From Acinetobacter sp. CS-2 (GTDB taxonomy: Bacteria > Pseudomonadota > Gammaproteobacteria > Pseudomonadales > Moraxellaceae), in NCBI RefSeq assembly GCF_016599715.1, contig NZ_CP067019.1, positions 2,418,001 through 2,482,000 on the forward strand: a stretch of 64,000 nt of DNA, written 5' to 3'. The translations under genes were made by a program, and so were the position numbers. The notes under the pieces were generated by a model. That model was not told the origin of the DNA and did not search any database. It saw only the letters and a list, made by a program, of their open reading frames with translations. Within the stretch, counting starts at the first letter, position 1, and each line of letters begins with the position of its first letter. Shown piece by piece: positions 45,084-54,445 of the stretch.

Positions 45084-46208
45084 ATGAAAATTGCCATTAT
45101 TGGAGCAGGCATTAGCGGTCTGCTGTCTGCTCTAGAGCTGGTGGAACAGGGATGTTCCGTGATGATTTTCGATCAGCAGCAGGCAGGAAAAGCTGCCTCT
45201 TGGGCGGGTGGAGGGATTCTCTCCCCGATGTATCCGTGGCGCTATCCGCAAGCCGTAAATCAGCTGGCGCAATATGGCAAATCATTGTATTTAGACTGGA
45301 ATAAAAAGTTAAAGCTTGTTTCAGGCATTGATTTTGAAATTCATGAAAGCGGTATGCTGATTTTTGATGAAGCTGATTTTGAAAGCGGTCTGAATTATGC
45401 CGAGCAGTTTCAGGAACCAATGCAGCAATGTGAATATTTACAACAGGAACAGATTGAACAGCTAAATCCTTTTATTGACGCCAAATTTCAACACGCCATT
45501 TATTTCCCCCAGATTGCCAATGTCAGAAACCCGCGCTTACTGCAATCCATGGTTGCCTATTTAAAGCAGCATCCACAAGTCGAATTTATTGAGCACTGCC
45601 CGATTGAGCAGTTCAATATCGCCAATGGCCAAGTGCAGTCCATAGCTGCTAAAAATGGCAAAACTTATGATGCAGATCAGTTTGTTATCACCACCGGCGC
45701 ATGGTCGCAGTGCTGGTCTGAACAACTGGATCTTGAGATTCCAGTTCGTCCGGTTCAGGGACAGATGGTGCTGTTTAAAACCCCGGCAAACTGGTTGCCA
45801 ACCATGTGCATGAATGATGTGATGTATTTAATTCCACGTCTAGACGGTCATGTGGTCTGTGGTTCCAGCATGGCGGATTGCGGTTTTGACACCACCCCAA
45901 CAGTAGCAACCAAACAGAAAATTTTAGAAGCCTGTTTCGAGATGGTGCCCGAACTGGCAGCGTTCCCTATCGAAAAACAGTGGGCTGGTTTAAGACCCGG
46001 CTCCCCAACGGGTATTCCTTACATCGGGAAAATACCCGAGATGAAGAATTTGTGGGCCAACTTTGGACATTTCCGTAACGGCTTATGTATGGGGCCTGCC
46101 TCTGCACAATTGCTCAGACAGCTGATGCTGGGCCAAACTCCTCTCGTAAACCCAGCAGCTTATAGCCCTGCTCGTCTCAAATCTGAAGCAGAGTTAATAG
46201 TTCACTAA
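45084..46208 (+). CDS. thiO: Glycine oxidase-like FAD enzyme (ThiO)
   Basis: A 374-residue flavoprotein of the D-amino-acid-oxidase/ThiO family. It begins with the FAD-binding KIAIIGAGISGLLSALELVEQG, followed by AASWAGGGILSPMYPW, and has near the C-terminus WAGLRPGSPTGIPYIGK and FGHFRNGLCMGPASA, the GLRP and HFRNG features of ThiO. It makes imino-glycine for the thiazole part of thiamine. It is in one unit with hemB, and the last 15 bases overlap the end of the convergent gene at 46194. Confidence 0.85.
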   Translation: MKIAIIGAGISGLLSALELVEQGCSVMIFDQQQAGKAASWAGGGILSPMYPWRYPQAVNQLAQYGKSLYLDWNKKLKLVSGIDFEIHESGMLIFDEADFESGLNYAEQFQEPMQQCEYLQQEQIEQLNPFIDAKFQHAIYFPQIANVRNPRLLQSMVAYLKQHPQVEFIEHCPIEQFNIANGQVQSIAAKNGKTYDADQFVITTGAWSQCWSEQLDLEIPVRPVQGQMVLFKTPANWLPTMCMNDVMYLIPRLDGHVVCGSSMADCGFDTTPTVATKQKILEACFEMVPELAAFPIEKQWAGLRPGSPTGIPYIGKIPEMKNLWANFGHFRNGLCMGPASAQLLRQLMLGQTPLVNPAAYSPARLKSEAELIVH

Positions 46209-47117
46209 TATCTCTTCTAAAGCGCTGTTCAAGGTCGGATATTTAAACTCAAAACCGGCCTCTTGCAGGGCTATGGACGCGACATATTGACCATTTAATA
46301 CCAGTTGTGACTGCTCACCCAGCATCCATCGCAAAACGAAAGCCGGTAAAAAGAACACAGGTTTACGTTTTAAAACTTGTGCCGCTGTTTTGACAAACTG
46401 CACTTGCAAGACTTTTTCAGGTGACACAAGATTAAATATTTGTGCTTCAGTTTCATTGAGCATTAAAAATTCGATGGCACGCAGCACATCTTGCACATGC
46501 ACCCAAACTACGGGTTGCCGCCCGTGTCCAATCCGTCCCACCAAATTCAGTTTAATGGGGAATAACATACGCGGCAAAATTCCGCCATTTTTCCCAAATA
46601 CAATGCCAAGACGAATAATCTTGGTTTTTTGCTGCGTAAAACTGAGGGCTGCCTGCTCCCATAACTGGCACAATTCCGACATAAAAATAGACTGTGGTGC
46701 AGACTGTTCTGTATATGTTTCTAACCATTGTTCAGTCGGATCTATACCATAGTATCCGACTGCAGAACCGGAAATAATCCGCTTTGGAAAAATCTGTCTT
46801 TTTCCCAGGTATCGATAGAGCTGCTGCGTGGTTTCTACCCGGCTCTTCATCAGTTGTTGTTTTCTTTTCGCTGTCCAGCGTCCCTGTCCAATACTTTCAC
46901 CAGCCAGGTTGATGACATAATCAATGCGGTCGGTTTTCAGCTCATCTAAATGCTGAATCCAGGTCAGATCGGGATGATTTGAGCGTTTATTTTTCTGGCG
47001 GGTCAGCCCCACCACGGCATAATCACGAGCCAGCAAATAAGGCAACAGATGCGAGCCGATAAAACCACTGCCGCCGGTAATCAAGACACATGCTTTTTGC
47101 ATTTTAGACGTACTCAT
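46194..47117 (-). CDS. TIGR01777-type epimerase (SDR family)
   Basis: A 307-residue protein with the Rossmann dinucleotide loop ITGGSGFIGSHLLPYLL, INLAGESIGQGRWT (the NLAG motif of this family), and SGSAVGYYGIDPTEQW where Tyr replaces the usual YxxxK region. It continues with IRLGIVFGKNGGILPRMLFPIKL and a C-terminal DUF1731-type tail. The E. coli member is YfcH, of unknown reaction; NAD(P)-dependent sugar modification is likely. The gene is convergent with thiO. Confidence 0.83.
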   Translation of the reverse strand: MSTSKMQKACVLITGGSGFIGSHLLPYLLARDYAVVGLTRQKNKRSNHPDLTWIQHLDELKTDRIDYVINLAGESIGQGRWTAKRKQQLMKSRVETTQQLYRYLGKRQIFPKRIISGSAVGYYGIDPTEQWLETYTEQSAPQSIFMSELCQLWEQAALSFTQQKTKIIRLGIVFGKNGGILPRMLFPIKLNLVGRIGHGRQPVVWVHVQDVLRAIEFLMLNETEAQIFNLVSPEKVLQVQFVKTAAQVLKRKPVFFLPAFVLRWMLGEQSQLVLNGQYVASIALQEAGFEFKYPTLNSALEEILVNY

Positions 47118-47173
47118 GTTTTTCTTATCTATAGATCAAGATGGTATAAAACTCAAGCCTACATCAGGGTCGT

Positions 47174-47617
47174 TTAGCCAAACATTTTTTGCGCCATGCG
47201 CTGCGCCTGTTTACCATAAAACCAATAGGTCAAAAGATAAAGTGGAATGGCAATCAGCAAAACCATGATCAGCACCATACTCATAAATTGCGGATTTTTG
47301 AGATATAAAAGAAAATTCTGCCAAACTTCGGGATCATTCTTGGCAAAAAGGACAATGCCGAGTAATAAAAAGGCCAGGTTATAGCCCCAGAAAATCAGGC
47401 TAAATCCCAAAGTAATTTTTTTTTGTTCTTGAGCAGTTGGTGCTCGTCGTTGTTGTTTTAAAAACTTATACAGCACTAAAATCATGGCTGTTAAATAAGG
47501 CACGATGGTCAAAATGCCACCCATGCCGGTTGGCAGTAAAGCAGCCAATACACCACAGATACAGGTAAAAATAAAACAGAAGAGAAAAAACCATAAAAAA
47601 TATCGGGTTAATGACAC
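47174..47617 (-). CDS. Small membrane protein (ABZJ_00895-type)
   Basis: A 147-residue protein with four hydrophobic segments (about 7-27, 35-48, 68-90, 108-130), thus an inner-membrane protein. It matches from memory the family called ABZJ_00895, common in Acinetobacter, with the sequence RAPTAQEQKKITLGFSLIFW between segments 2 and 3. Its function is not known. It lies 57 bases downstream-facing of the epimerase gene in the same direction and may be independent. Confidence 0.65.
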   Translation of the reverse strand: MSLTRYFLWFFLFCFIFTCICGVLAALLPTGMGGILTIVPYLTAMILVLYKFLKQQRRAPTAQEQKKITLGFSLIFWGYNLAFLLLGIVLFAKNDPEVWQNFLLYLKNPQFMSMVLIMVLLIAIPLYLLTYWFYGKQAQRMAQKMFG

Positions 47618-47716
47618 AATGAGCCTGCATAAGCAACTTTTAGATGATCAGTATAAAAAAAAATGAGTTTTTTTTCATTTTATTGTCAACCAATCTGTAA
47701 AGCTCTGCGTTATATA

Positions 47717-47895
47717 AGGTATGAAGTTCATGAACCGTTAATTTGTACCGGCATCCACAATATTTTCGGTGAACTTTTCTAAAGCAATAAACTTGGTTTC
47801 AGGTTTTAGTGAGGAACAGCAGCCCAAGCTAAAACTTGCAACAGATTTTTTGACCGACGATTTCATCATCACTCGAATCGTCGGTCTTTTATTTT
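47717..47895 (+). ncRNA. Candidate small RNA with a strong plus-strand terminator
   Basis: Both flanking genes point left, yet the gap holds a strong plus-strand terminator: GACCGACGATT (47852-47862), loop of 13, AATCGTCGGTC (47876-47886), then TTTTATTTT. On the minus strand the stem is followed by A residues, so it is plus-specific. A TATATAAGG box near 47713 may be a -10 element. A 71-codon frame (47769-47984) crosses the terminator and has no ribosome site, so it is not accepted as a gene. The rest of the gap 47618-48016 shows nothing else. Confidence 0.4.
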
Positions 47896-48016
47896 CTACA
47901 TTCTATTTTAATCCTAACGTTCAGTCTGGGAATAGATCTATGTCTTGCATAAATCACTCTTTTTATAAAATAACAAATGAGTAAACCATTCAAAATTGAT
48001 TTACCCATGCCGTGAT

Positions 48017-48640
48017 TTATTTCATCCCAAAGATTAACTTCAATCCCAACAGCGTCATAATGCCACCAGCAGCACGGTCAAAAGCGGCTTTAAATTTCAA
48101 ATAGACACGACGTGGCTTTTCCGCCGACAAGGCCACTGCAACCAGTGAGCACCAGGCTGCATCAATAAAGAAACACAGTAGCGGCAACACAAAATAATAA
48201 TAGGTCGGAATTTCTTTGGGTAAAAGTGCGGTAAAAATACTGGCCAGCACAATCGCAATTTTTGGATTGGAAAGCTGGGTAATTAAGCCCGTGGTGAAGG
48301 CACGGCGCAATGACATCTGAGTGTGTGAATTAGGGGCAGATTCAATCGGTTCTTTAGCATGTTTAATAATTTTAAACGCCAGCCAGAGTAGATATACGCC
48401 ACCGCAGATTTTTAAAGCCAGATAGGCAGATGGCACCGCCAATAGAAATGCCTGTAATCCAAGTACGGCCAACAAGCCAAAAATAGCAGCGCCTGTGCCT
48501 GTACCTAAAGCGGTAAACAAACCATGCTTGCGTGAAATCCCAATTGAATTTTTAGCGACATAAATCGAAGTCGGTCCAGGACTCATTGCACCTAACATTA
48601 AAGCAAATGCAATTGAGCCCAAAATCCAAAATGATTCCAC
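48017..48640 (-). CDS. LysE/RhtB-family amino acid exporter
   Basis: 207 residues from a GTG at 48640 (GTAGGTGG ahead), preferred to the ATG at 48712 since the extra 24 residues are not part of this family. It has about six membrane segments and the LysE-family motif GAMSPGPTSIYVAKNSIGISRKHGLFTALGTG near the N-terminus, where PGP is the hallmark. It exports an amino acid such as homoserine, threonine or lysine from the cytoplasm; the substrate is not known. It is a stand-alone gene. Confidence 0.83.
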   Translation of the reverse strand: MESFWILGSIAFALMLGAMSPGPTSIYVAKNSIGISRKHGLFTALGTGTGAAIFGLLAVLGLQAFLLAVPSAYLALKICGGVYLLWLAFKIIKHAKEPIESAPNSHTQMSLRRAFTTGLITQLSNPKIAIVLASIFTALLPKEIPTYYYFVLPLLCFFIDAAWCSLVAVALSAEKPRRVYLKFKAAFDRAAGGIMTLLGLKLIFGMK

Positions 48641-48712
48641 AAGTCCACCTACTGAAATTAATTCCGCGGCAATTTTACAATTTAAAAGGCTGAATATCTC
48701 CCTGAATTTCAC

Positions 48713-49060
48713 CTCTTTTTCAGAATTTCACCGCATCATTCACCAAGAATTAAATAAATCACCTAATAAATCCCTAAGGAGGCAATCAAATCCCTCATTT
48801 ATTAGATAAAATGAACAGAAGTATGGCTACTGCGTAGCGAGAGATATGGGAGAATATAAAATAAAGGTTTATATGGTAAAAGATCGTTACAGTTACAATG
48901 AAATTGGCTGCATACATATATTTTTATGACAGTACTCAAATAGAAAAAAAATCCGCCCAGCATTTCAGTAATAATTTTTTAGATACATATAAATTCAGAC
49001 CTGCCAATTGGCAGGTCAAGCTTGATTTAGCGCGAGATTAAATATCGGTTTCAGCTCAGT
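48713..49060. other. Gene-free gap with a perfect 20-bp palindrome
   Basis: No gene is seen here. GACCTGCCAATTGGCAGGTC (48998-49017) is a perfect palindrome without a following T run, so it is more like a protein-binding site or a bare hairpin than a terminator. A 9-bp inverted repeat CTAATAAAT / ATTTATTAG lies at 48763-48805. Confidence 0.5.
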
Positions 49061-49252
49061 TTACTCTTGAGCTATTGGCTGTATTTCACGTGCGCCAAGC
49101 GGCGCAAGCCTATAATCTTGATCATGCACCGGCACACCGCCAATAATCATGCTACGAACTTCGGTTTTTGGCTTGTTATAATCATCTTTCGCATCACATG
49201 CTGTCAGCAATAGCAGCACGCAAACAAATAAACCCACGGATAGCGTCTTCAT
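49061..49252 (-). CDS. Small lipoprotein
   Basis: A 63-residue protein from the ATG at 49252 with AAGAGG seven bases ahead. The signal peptide MKTLSVGLFVCVLLLLTAC ends in the lipobox LLTAC, so Cys19 would be lipid-modified; Asp at +2 (CDAK) suggests retention in the inner membrane. The mature part is only about 45 residues, with VRSMIIGGVPVHDQDYRL. It is similar in design to small Acinetobacter lipoproteins, and its function is unknown. Confidence 0.72.
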   Translation of the reverse strand: MKTLSVGLFVCVLLLLTACDAKDDYNKPKTEVRSMIIGGVPVHDQDYRLAPLGAREIQPIAQE

Positions 49253-49509
49253 CACATATCCTCTTTTTCATCATTGTTATATCTTTTAGATTAACACTAA
49301 TGAGTATTTTTCAATCATTATTTTTATCATTTTAATTCAATCATTTAAGATATATTTACAAATAAGATCTCTATAAATATGAGCAAGAACAAAAATCTTC
49401 AATAACTATTGTCAGGTCACTCCTTATATTAAAATATCACTTTGATGATCCTGATGAAAACAGCGTGCCATAGATCATCCTATTTTACGTACAATACAGT
49501 CTCATATTT

Positions 49510-50406
49510 ATGGACCATAATGAAATGTTTGACCATATTGCCCAGTCAGTCACTTATCAGCACATTCAGCTGAATGCCCCCGTTACAGTGACTGTGAAGT
49601 GTTTGGATCAGATTCATCCTCAAATTTCGGGCAACAAGTTTTTTAAACTGAAATACAATTTTCTGGAAGCAGAGCAGCAAGGCTTTAAAAAAGTCCTAAC
49701 TTTTGGCGGTGCCTACTCCAATCATATTGCTGCCACCGCTTATGCAGCACATTTGTTTGGCTTTGCCAGTGTAGGCATTATTCGCGGTGAAGAACTCAAA
49801 GATAAAGCACTCAATCCTACCCTTGCCACAGCGCAACAATCTGGTATGCAACTGCATTTTGTCTCCCGCCAACAATATCGTGAAAAAACCAGTTCTGAAT
49901 TTCTCGAACAATTACAACAAAGCTATCCAGAGCATTACATCATTCCCGAAGGTGGAACCAATTCTCTTTCCATTCAGGGCTGCAAGGAAATTTTAACAGC
50001 CGGAGACCAACACAATTATGATGTGATCTGCTGTGCCGTTGGAACAGGCGGAACAATTACAGGATTAATTGAAGCCAGTGCTGCTCATCAAACCGTGCTG
50101 GGTTTTTCAGCCTTAAAAGGCGATTTTTTAAAGTCGGATGTCAAACAATGGACGACAAAGAAAAACTGGAAAATCACCGATGCCTATTGCTGTGGCGGTT
50201 ATGCCAAAACCAGTCCTGAGCTATTACAGTTTATGCAGTGCTTTGAAGCCGAACACCACATTCCTTTAGAGCAGGTTTATACTGCGAAGATGATGTATGG
50301 ACTGATGGATTTAGTTGCCCAAAACCATTTTCCGGCAGGCAGCCGCATTCTGGTCATTCATACAGGCGGTCTGCAAGGTCGGCATCCAGATGCAGATCTA
50401 TCCTGA
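49510..50406 (+). CDS. PLP-dependent deaminase (ACC deaminase / D-cysteine desulfhydrase family)
   Basis: A 298-residue protein of the tryptophan-synthase-beta PLP family. ISGNKFFKLKYNFLEA carries the PLP-binding lysine, and GGAYSNHIAATAYAAHLFG, PEGGTNSLSIQGCKEI and VGTGGTITGLIEAS are the phosphate and substrate loops. The closest families are 1-aminocyclopropane-1-carboxylate deaminases and D-cysteine desulfhydrases, so it probably breaks down D-cysteine or a related amino acid. The substrate cannot be settled from sequence. Upstream are 254 bases without a gene. Confidence 0.82.
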   Translation: MDHNEMFDHIAQSVTYQHIQLNAPVTVTVKCLDQIHPQISGNKFFKLKYNFLEAEQQGFKKVLTFGGAYSNHIAATAYAAHLFGFASVGIIRGEELKDKALNPTLATAQQSGMQLHFVSRQQYREKTSSEFLEQLQQSYPEHYIIPEGGTNSLSIQGCKEILTAGDQHNYDVICCAVGTGGTITGLIEASAAHQTVLGFSALKGDFLKSDVKQWTTKKNWKITDAYCCGGYAKTSPELLQFMQCFEAEHHIPLEQVYTAKMMYGLMDLVAQNHFPAGSRILVIHTGGLQGRHPDADLS

Positions 50407-50460
50407 AATTGAGCGCAAAATTGTCTATAATGCCCTGTTTTTATCTCCCGCGGGTTGCTC

Positions 50461-51660
50461 ATGTCTACAAATCAGTATGATGTCATTGTTTTAGGTGCAG
50501 GTGCATCCGGTCTGATGTTGGCATACATGGCAGCCCAGCGTGGTCGTAAAGTTTTAGTACTGGAAAAAGCCAACAAGGTGGGTAAAAAAATCCTGATGTC
50601 CGGTGGCGGTAAATGTAATTTTACCAATCTGTACGTCGAGCCTGAAAACTACATTTCACATAACCCGCACTTCGTAATCTCGGCCTTAAGCCGCTATACC
50701 AACTGGGACTTTATTGGTCTGGTATGTGAACACGGTATTGAATATGAAGAACGTAAACACGGTCAGTTATTTACCTTAAACGGCGCCAAAGAAATTTTGG
50801 CCATGCTGCTGGCTGAATGTGACAAAACCGGCCTGGTCGACATTAAAACCAGCTGTGAAGTCAAAGCAGTGACGGCTGTGGATGAGCAAGGTTTTCAAGT
50901 CGCGACTACTTCAGGTTATTTCCAGGCTGAATCTGTGGTTGTGGCAACAGGTGGTTTGTCTGTTCCTACACTTGGCGGCTCGGGTATTGGTTATGAGATT
51001 GCCAAACAGTTTGGCCATCATGTACACCCGACCCGTGCAGGCTTGGTACCCTTTACTTTTTCCGACCAGTTTAAAGAAGTGACCACCCGTTTAAGCGGTA
51101 ATGCGGTCGATGCCACCCTATCCAATAATTTAAACAGTTTTACTGAAGCCTTGCTGTTTACCCATCGTGGATTAAGTGGTCCAAGTTCCTTACAGCTTTC
51201 TAACTACTGGAATGTCGGTCAAAGCTTTAATATCAATTTTCTGCCTTACCTCGACTTGGTAGAATTTTTTAAAGCTAAAAAATCCAGCCAGCCTAAAGTG
51301 CTGCTACGTACCCTGTTGAATGAGCATTTGCCAAAAAGTGTGGTGCTGGAACTGCAAAATCTCATATGGGCAGAACTTGCCGATACAGCGATCGGTAATT
51401 TGAGCGACGATAAACTGGAACAGATTGCCAAACATCTACAGCATTTTGAAGTGAAACCGTCTGGAACTGAAGGCTACCGGACTGCGGAAGTGACTTTGGG
51501 TGGTGTCGATACTACTGAAGTATCATCAAAGACCATGGAAAGCAAGAAACAGAAAGGCTTGTACTTTGTCGGTGAAGTTCTGGATGTGTCAGGTCATTTA
51601 GGTGGTTTTAATTTTCAATGGGCATGGGCGTCTGCCCATGCCGCATCACAATACGTTTAA
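50461..51660 (+). CDS. HI0933/YhiN-type FAD-dependent oxidoreductase
   Basis: A 399-residue flavoprotein from the ATG at 50461. The FAD loop VIVLGAGASGLMLAYMAAQRG, KANKVGKKILMSGGGKCNFTN (the typical GKKILMSGGGKCNFTN), VVATGGLSVPTLGGSGIGYEIA and the end GEVLDVSGHLGGFNFQWAWASA are those of the HI0933/YhiN family. Its natural role is uncertain; relatives are thought to act on tRNA/rRNA modification or anaerobic metabolism. It follows the deaminase gene by 54 bases and may share its promoter. Confidence 0.85.
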   Translation: MSTNQYDVIVLGAGASGLMLAYMAAQRGRKVLVLEKANKVGKKILMSGGGKCNFTNLYVEPENYISHNPHFVISALSRYTNWDFIGLVCEHGIEYEERKHGQLFTLNGAKEILAMLLAECDKTGLVDIKTSCEVKAVTAVDEQGFQVATTSGYFQAESVVVATGGLSVPTLGGSGIGYEIAKQFGHHVHPTRAGLVPFTFSDQFKEVTTRLSGNAVDATLSNNLNSFTEALLFTHRGLSGPSSLQLSNYWNVGQSFNINFLPYLDLVEFFKAKKSSQPKVLLRTLLNEHLPKSVVLELQNLIWAELADTAIGNLSDDKLEQIAKHLQHFEVKPSGTEGYRTAEVTLGGVDTTEVSSKTMESKKQKGLYFVGEVLDVSGHLGGFNFQWAWASAHAASQYV

Positions 51661-51673
51661 CACGAAGATAATC

Positions 51674-51832
51674 TTATTCCAGATAATCCGTGCGTAATAA
51701 ATAAACCTGTTTATTCTGCTGTATACGTGCAATGGCAAGATCCATTTTTGCAATTGTTTCAGTTACATCAGCAGGTTTATTTCCCAGTATTATTTGAGTC
51801 GCCAATTTATTTATGACTTTAACTAATAACAT
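51674..51832 (-). CDS. Small unknown protein, 52 residues
   Basis: The ATG at 51832 has AAGGAG seven bases ahead and is chosen over an ATG 11 codons upstream. The protein begins MLLVKVINKLATQIILGNKPADV and is predicted mainly helical. It converges on the oxidoreductase gene with a 13-base gap. I do not recognise it. A 141-base gap follows to the next small gene. Confidence 0.55.
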   Translation of the reverse strand: MLLVKVINKLATQIILGNKPADVTETIAKMDLAIARIQQNKQVYLLRTDYLE

Positions 51833-52006
51833 TACTTTTCTCCTTTTATTATTAAATTCATACATCCCAGTATGAGCGGCACATATTTCATTAATATGAA
51901 TCTAAATATTTAAATTTTATGAAATAGTTAATTTATAAATAGCATAAATAAAATTTAAAAACGATTGTTTTTTAACTATTTCTCATTTTTTTATGGATTG
52001 AGCTGC

Positions 52007-52144
52007 TCACTCTGCCTGCTGCATCTGTTCACCTGCCTGCTTGGTTTTGGTAAGGACAAACTTATAGGCACTGATAAAGAATCCTACGGTAATGCCAGCA
52101 ATGACAATGGGTGCAATAAACTTATTGGCTGATTTTTTAGTCAT
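52007..52144 (-). CDS. Small membrane peptide, 45 residues
   Basis: ATG at 52144 with AGGAG six bases ahead; stop TGA at 52007-52009. The sequence begins MTKKSANKFIAPIVIAGITV and has one membrane segment (IAPIVIAGITVGFFISAYKF), then a basic/Gln-rich tail. Conserved-looking start signals make it a real small gene, but its role is unknown. Confidence 0.55.
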   Translation of the reverse strand: MTKKSANKFIAPIVIAGITVGFFISAYKFVLTKTKQAGEQMQQAE

Positions 52145-52294
52145 TTAGATCTCCTGTTACCAATTAGCGGGAAGCATTTATCCAGAATTATGACAACGCA
52201 TTTTTTAACGGATTTAAAGCTTAAAGTAGAAAATCAGGTCATTTTACTGACTGCTTCTTAATAATAGACTAGCAAAAAGCATGCCCATCTGTTG

Positions 52295-52325
52295 TGCACA
52301 AACAAAGCCCAGCTTTGTTTGTGCA
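52295..52325. repeat. Perfect 14-bp inverted repeat hairpin
   Basis: TGCACAAACAAAGC, loop CCA, GCTTTGTTTGTGCA. It lies just downstream of the mechanosensitive channel gene, but no T run follows on either strand, so it is a weak terminator at best. Confidence 0.6.
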
Positions 52326-52354
52326 TTTGTAGCGGATTTTTCTGCTTCTAGCGA

Positions 52355-54211
52355 TTATTTTTTATCATCACTGGAGCTAGGATTATTTGGACCTTTGTCA
52401 CTCTTAAGATCGACATCAGACTCTTTTTCCCCTGTGGATCCAAAAGGATTATTTACTGGCGGGTGCTTGGGATCAACACGGACAGAATCTGGAACACTCT
52501 GATCTGAATCAATTTTTTGTGCCTCTTGTGGTGCAGTGGTTAATGAGGCCGGAGTTGGGTTGGATAAATCAGGAGTCAAAACATTTTTTTGATCAGCCTC
52601 TGGAAAGTCGGGCTCTGTAAGCGGTTTGGACAAATCGGAAGATGGTGCCGCTCCCCCGTCCATTTCCAGTTCAGAAGATTTATCTACCGACGCACCAGAA
52701 CCTGATCTTGAACTTTCCTGATGCGGATTAGGCTGCTTCGCCTCTTTTTTGCATTTATCAATCAAGTCGGTCAAGACACGTTGTGCTGGATCTCGCCCAC
52801 CTAAACCAAAAGCCAATGCGAAGGCAACAGCGACGGCTCCCAAGGTTAAACCGAAGGCCAGATTGACGATGGAATCGGCAATACCCATTGCACGCAACCC
52901 CATAGCAATCACCAGTCCCATAATCAATATACGAACCAGATTTGCCAGCCAGCGTGAACTGACATATTCACCTCGTCCAATCACTTGGGCGACCAGATTA
53001 GCAAGCCAGAAGCCAATCATCAGAATCACTGCACCGAGCAGGATATTGGCACCGAACTGGATAAACATCGAAATCAGTGCACTGATCTGCTCAAAACCAA
53101 GCCGGTTCGCTGCTTCAGATACCGCAAACAACATGGTAAAGAACACAATCAGGTAACCAATAATTGAAGATACTTTGGTCTTGCCTAAAAAGCGTTGTGC
53201 ATCCATTTTGGCAGGAATTTCATCCACGCCCGTTCCAGAGACAATGTCTACCACCAGTTTAGCCACAAAGCGCGATACCACATAAGCCAGAATAAGAATC
53301 AGAGCCGCTGCAATAATATGCGGAATGGCATTCATGATTTCGTACAACATGGCTGTGGCCGGTTGTGAAATTGCCTGAATGCCTAAAGCTTCGAAGGCAA
53401 TAATTAGGGCGGTAATGATAATAATCGCAAAGACAAATGAGCCCAGTACCTGTGACAGATTAGAATTTTTAAACATCCCGATTTTCTGGGCATGTTGCTG
53501 GAGATTCAAACTGCCCACCAGACCTTCAACAATACCGCATACAATTTTTGCCAGAATATAACCAACAAATACAATCACAGCAGCAATAAAGATATTCGGC
53601 AAGAATGAAACAACTTCATTCACCATGTTCTGTACTGGAACAAGCAAGCCGGTTAAGCCTAAAATAGACAGTACAATTGGCAGGAACAATAACAAAATCA
53701 GCCAATACACAATCTCGCTAATGTTTTGGCTAATAGGACTGATGCCCACATCAGCACTTAATTTTTCGTCCAGTTCAGTTCTGTCCAACAGTTTTTGTAG
53801 CCCCATCTTGACCAGATTTGCTACAATCCAGCCAATAAAACCGACCGCAATAGCCGCCAAAAGTTGAGGAATAAATAACAGGAATTGCTGAATCATATTG
53901 CTAAATGGCCCACTCACGCTGGTGAGATTCAGCACATTAAAAGCACCTATAACGGCAATGATCATCACGATCCAAAAGACAATACGCGAAACAATGCTTT
54001 CAATATTGGCGCGATGTCCTGTCGCACCCGAAAGTCTTTGATTTGTTCCAAGCTTTTGTAAAACTTTTTTAATTCCTGCCGCAATAATAAGGGCAACAAT
54101 CCAACCTATGATTAAAATGGCGATGGCAGCGAGAATAGGATGAAACTGATTCCAATAATACATCGCATCAAATTCACCCCCTCTAGGGCCTCCAGAAAAA
54201 TACTCATTCAT
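52355..54211 (-). CDS. Mechanosensitive ion channel protein
   Basis: A 618-residue inner-membrane protein with repeated helix pairs such as ILIIGWIVALIIAAGIKKVLQKLG, IAVGFIGWIVANLVKMGLQKLLDR and VGYILAKIVCGIVEGLVG (the TM_helix repeat of the MscS-related group). A final conserved segment AVAVAFALAFGLGGRDPAQRVL is like the channel-lining part of MscS proteins. The last 120 residues are disordered, rich in Pro, Ser, Asp and Lys. It is expected to open under membrane tension and release solutes. It is transcribed alone. Confidence 0.82.
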   Translation of the reverse strand: MNEYFSGGPRGGEFDAMYYWNQFHPILAAIAILIIGWIVALIIAAGIKKVLQKLGTNQRLSGATGHRANIESIVSRIVFWIVMIIAVIGAFNVLNLTSVSGPFSNMIQQFLLFIPQLLAAIAVGFIGWIVANLVKMGLQKLLDRTELDEKLSADVGISPISQNISEIVYWLILLLFLPIVLSILGLTGLLVPVQNMVNEVVSFLPNIFIAAVIVFVGYILAKIVCGIVEGLVGSLNLQQHAQKIGMFKNSNLSQVLGSFVFAIIIITALIIAFEALGIQAISQPATAMLYEIMNAIPHIIAAALILILAYVVSRFVAKLVVDIVSGTGVDEIPAKMDAQRFLGKTKVSSIIGYLIVFFTMLFAVSEAANRLGFEQISALISMFIQFGANILLGAVILMIGFWLANLVAQVIGRGEYVSSRWLANLVRILIMGLVIAMGLRAMGIADSIVNLAFGLTLGAVAVAFALAFGLGGRDPAQRVLTDLIDKCKKEAKQPNPHQESSRSGSGASVDKSSELEMDGGAAPSSDLSKPLTEPDFPEADQKNVLTPDLSNPTPASLTTAPQEAQKIDSDQSVPDSVRVDPKHPPVNNPFGSTGEKESDVDLKSDKGPNNPSSSDDKK

Positions 54212-54376
54212 ATTGTCATGTCCTCTTGTTATTACTTATTGAATTTCTATAGATGAATACTGGGTTATGTTGGCTCAGTTCACCCTAAAATGATGAAGTT
54301 AAGAACACATTAGAATTCGATTATTTTTTATTCAATACAAACCAGCATAAATACAACAAAAGCGCACATTAGATTG

Positions 54377-54410
54377 CAAAAAAGCCCTAATCCTTTCAAA
54401 TTAGAGCTTT
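54377..54410 (-). terminator. Intrinsic terminator after the small membrane-protein gene
   Basis: The stem AGCTCTAAT / ATTAGGGCT with a short loop, followed by TTTTTT on the minus strand. Confidence 0.78.
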
Positions 54411-54445
54411 AAATGAATGATTTGAATCCCTACTGATTTTTGTTA

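Noticed and set aside
47769..47984. A 71-codon plus-strand frame
   Set aside because: It runs through a strong plus-strand terminator and has no ribosome site.
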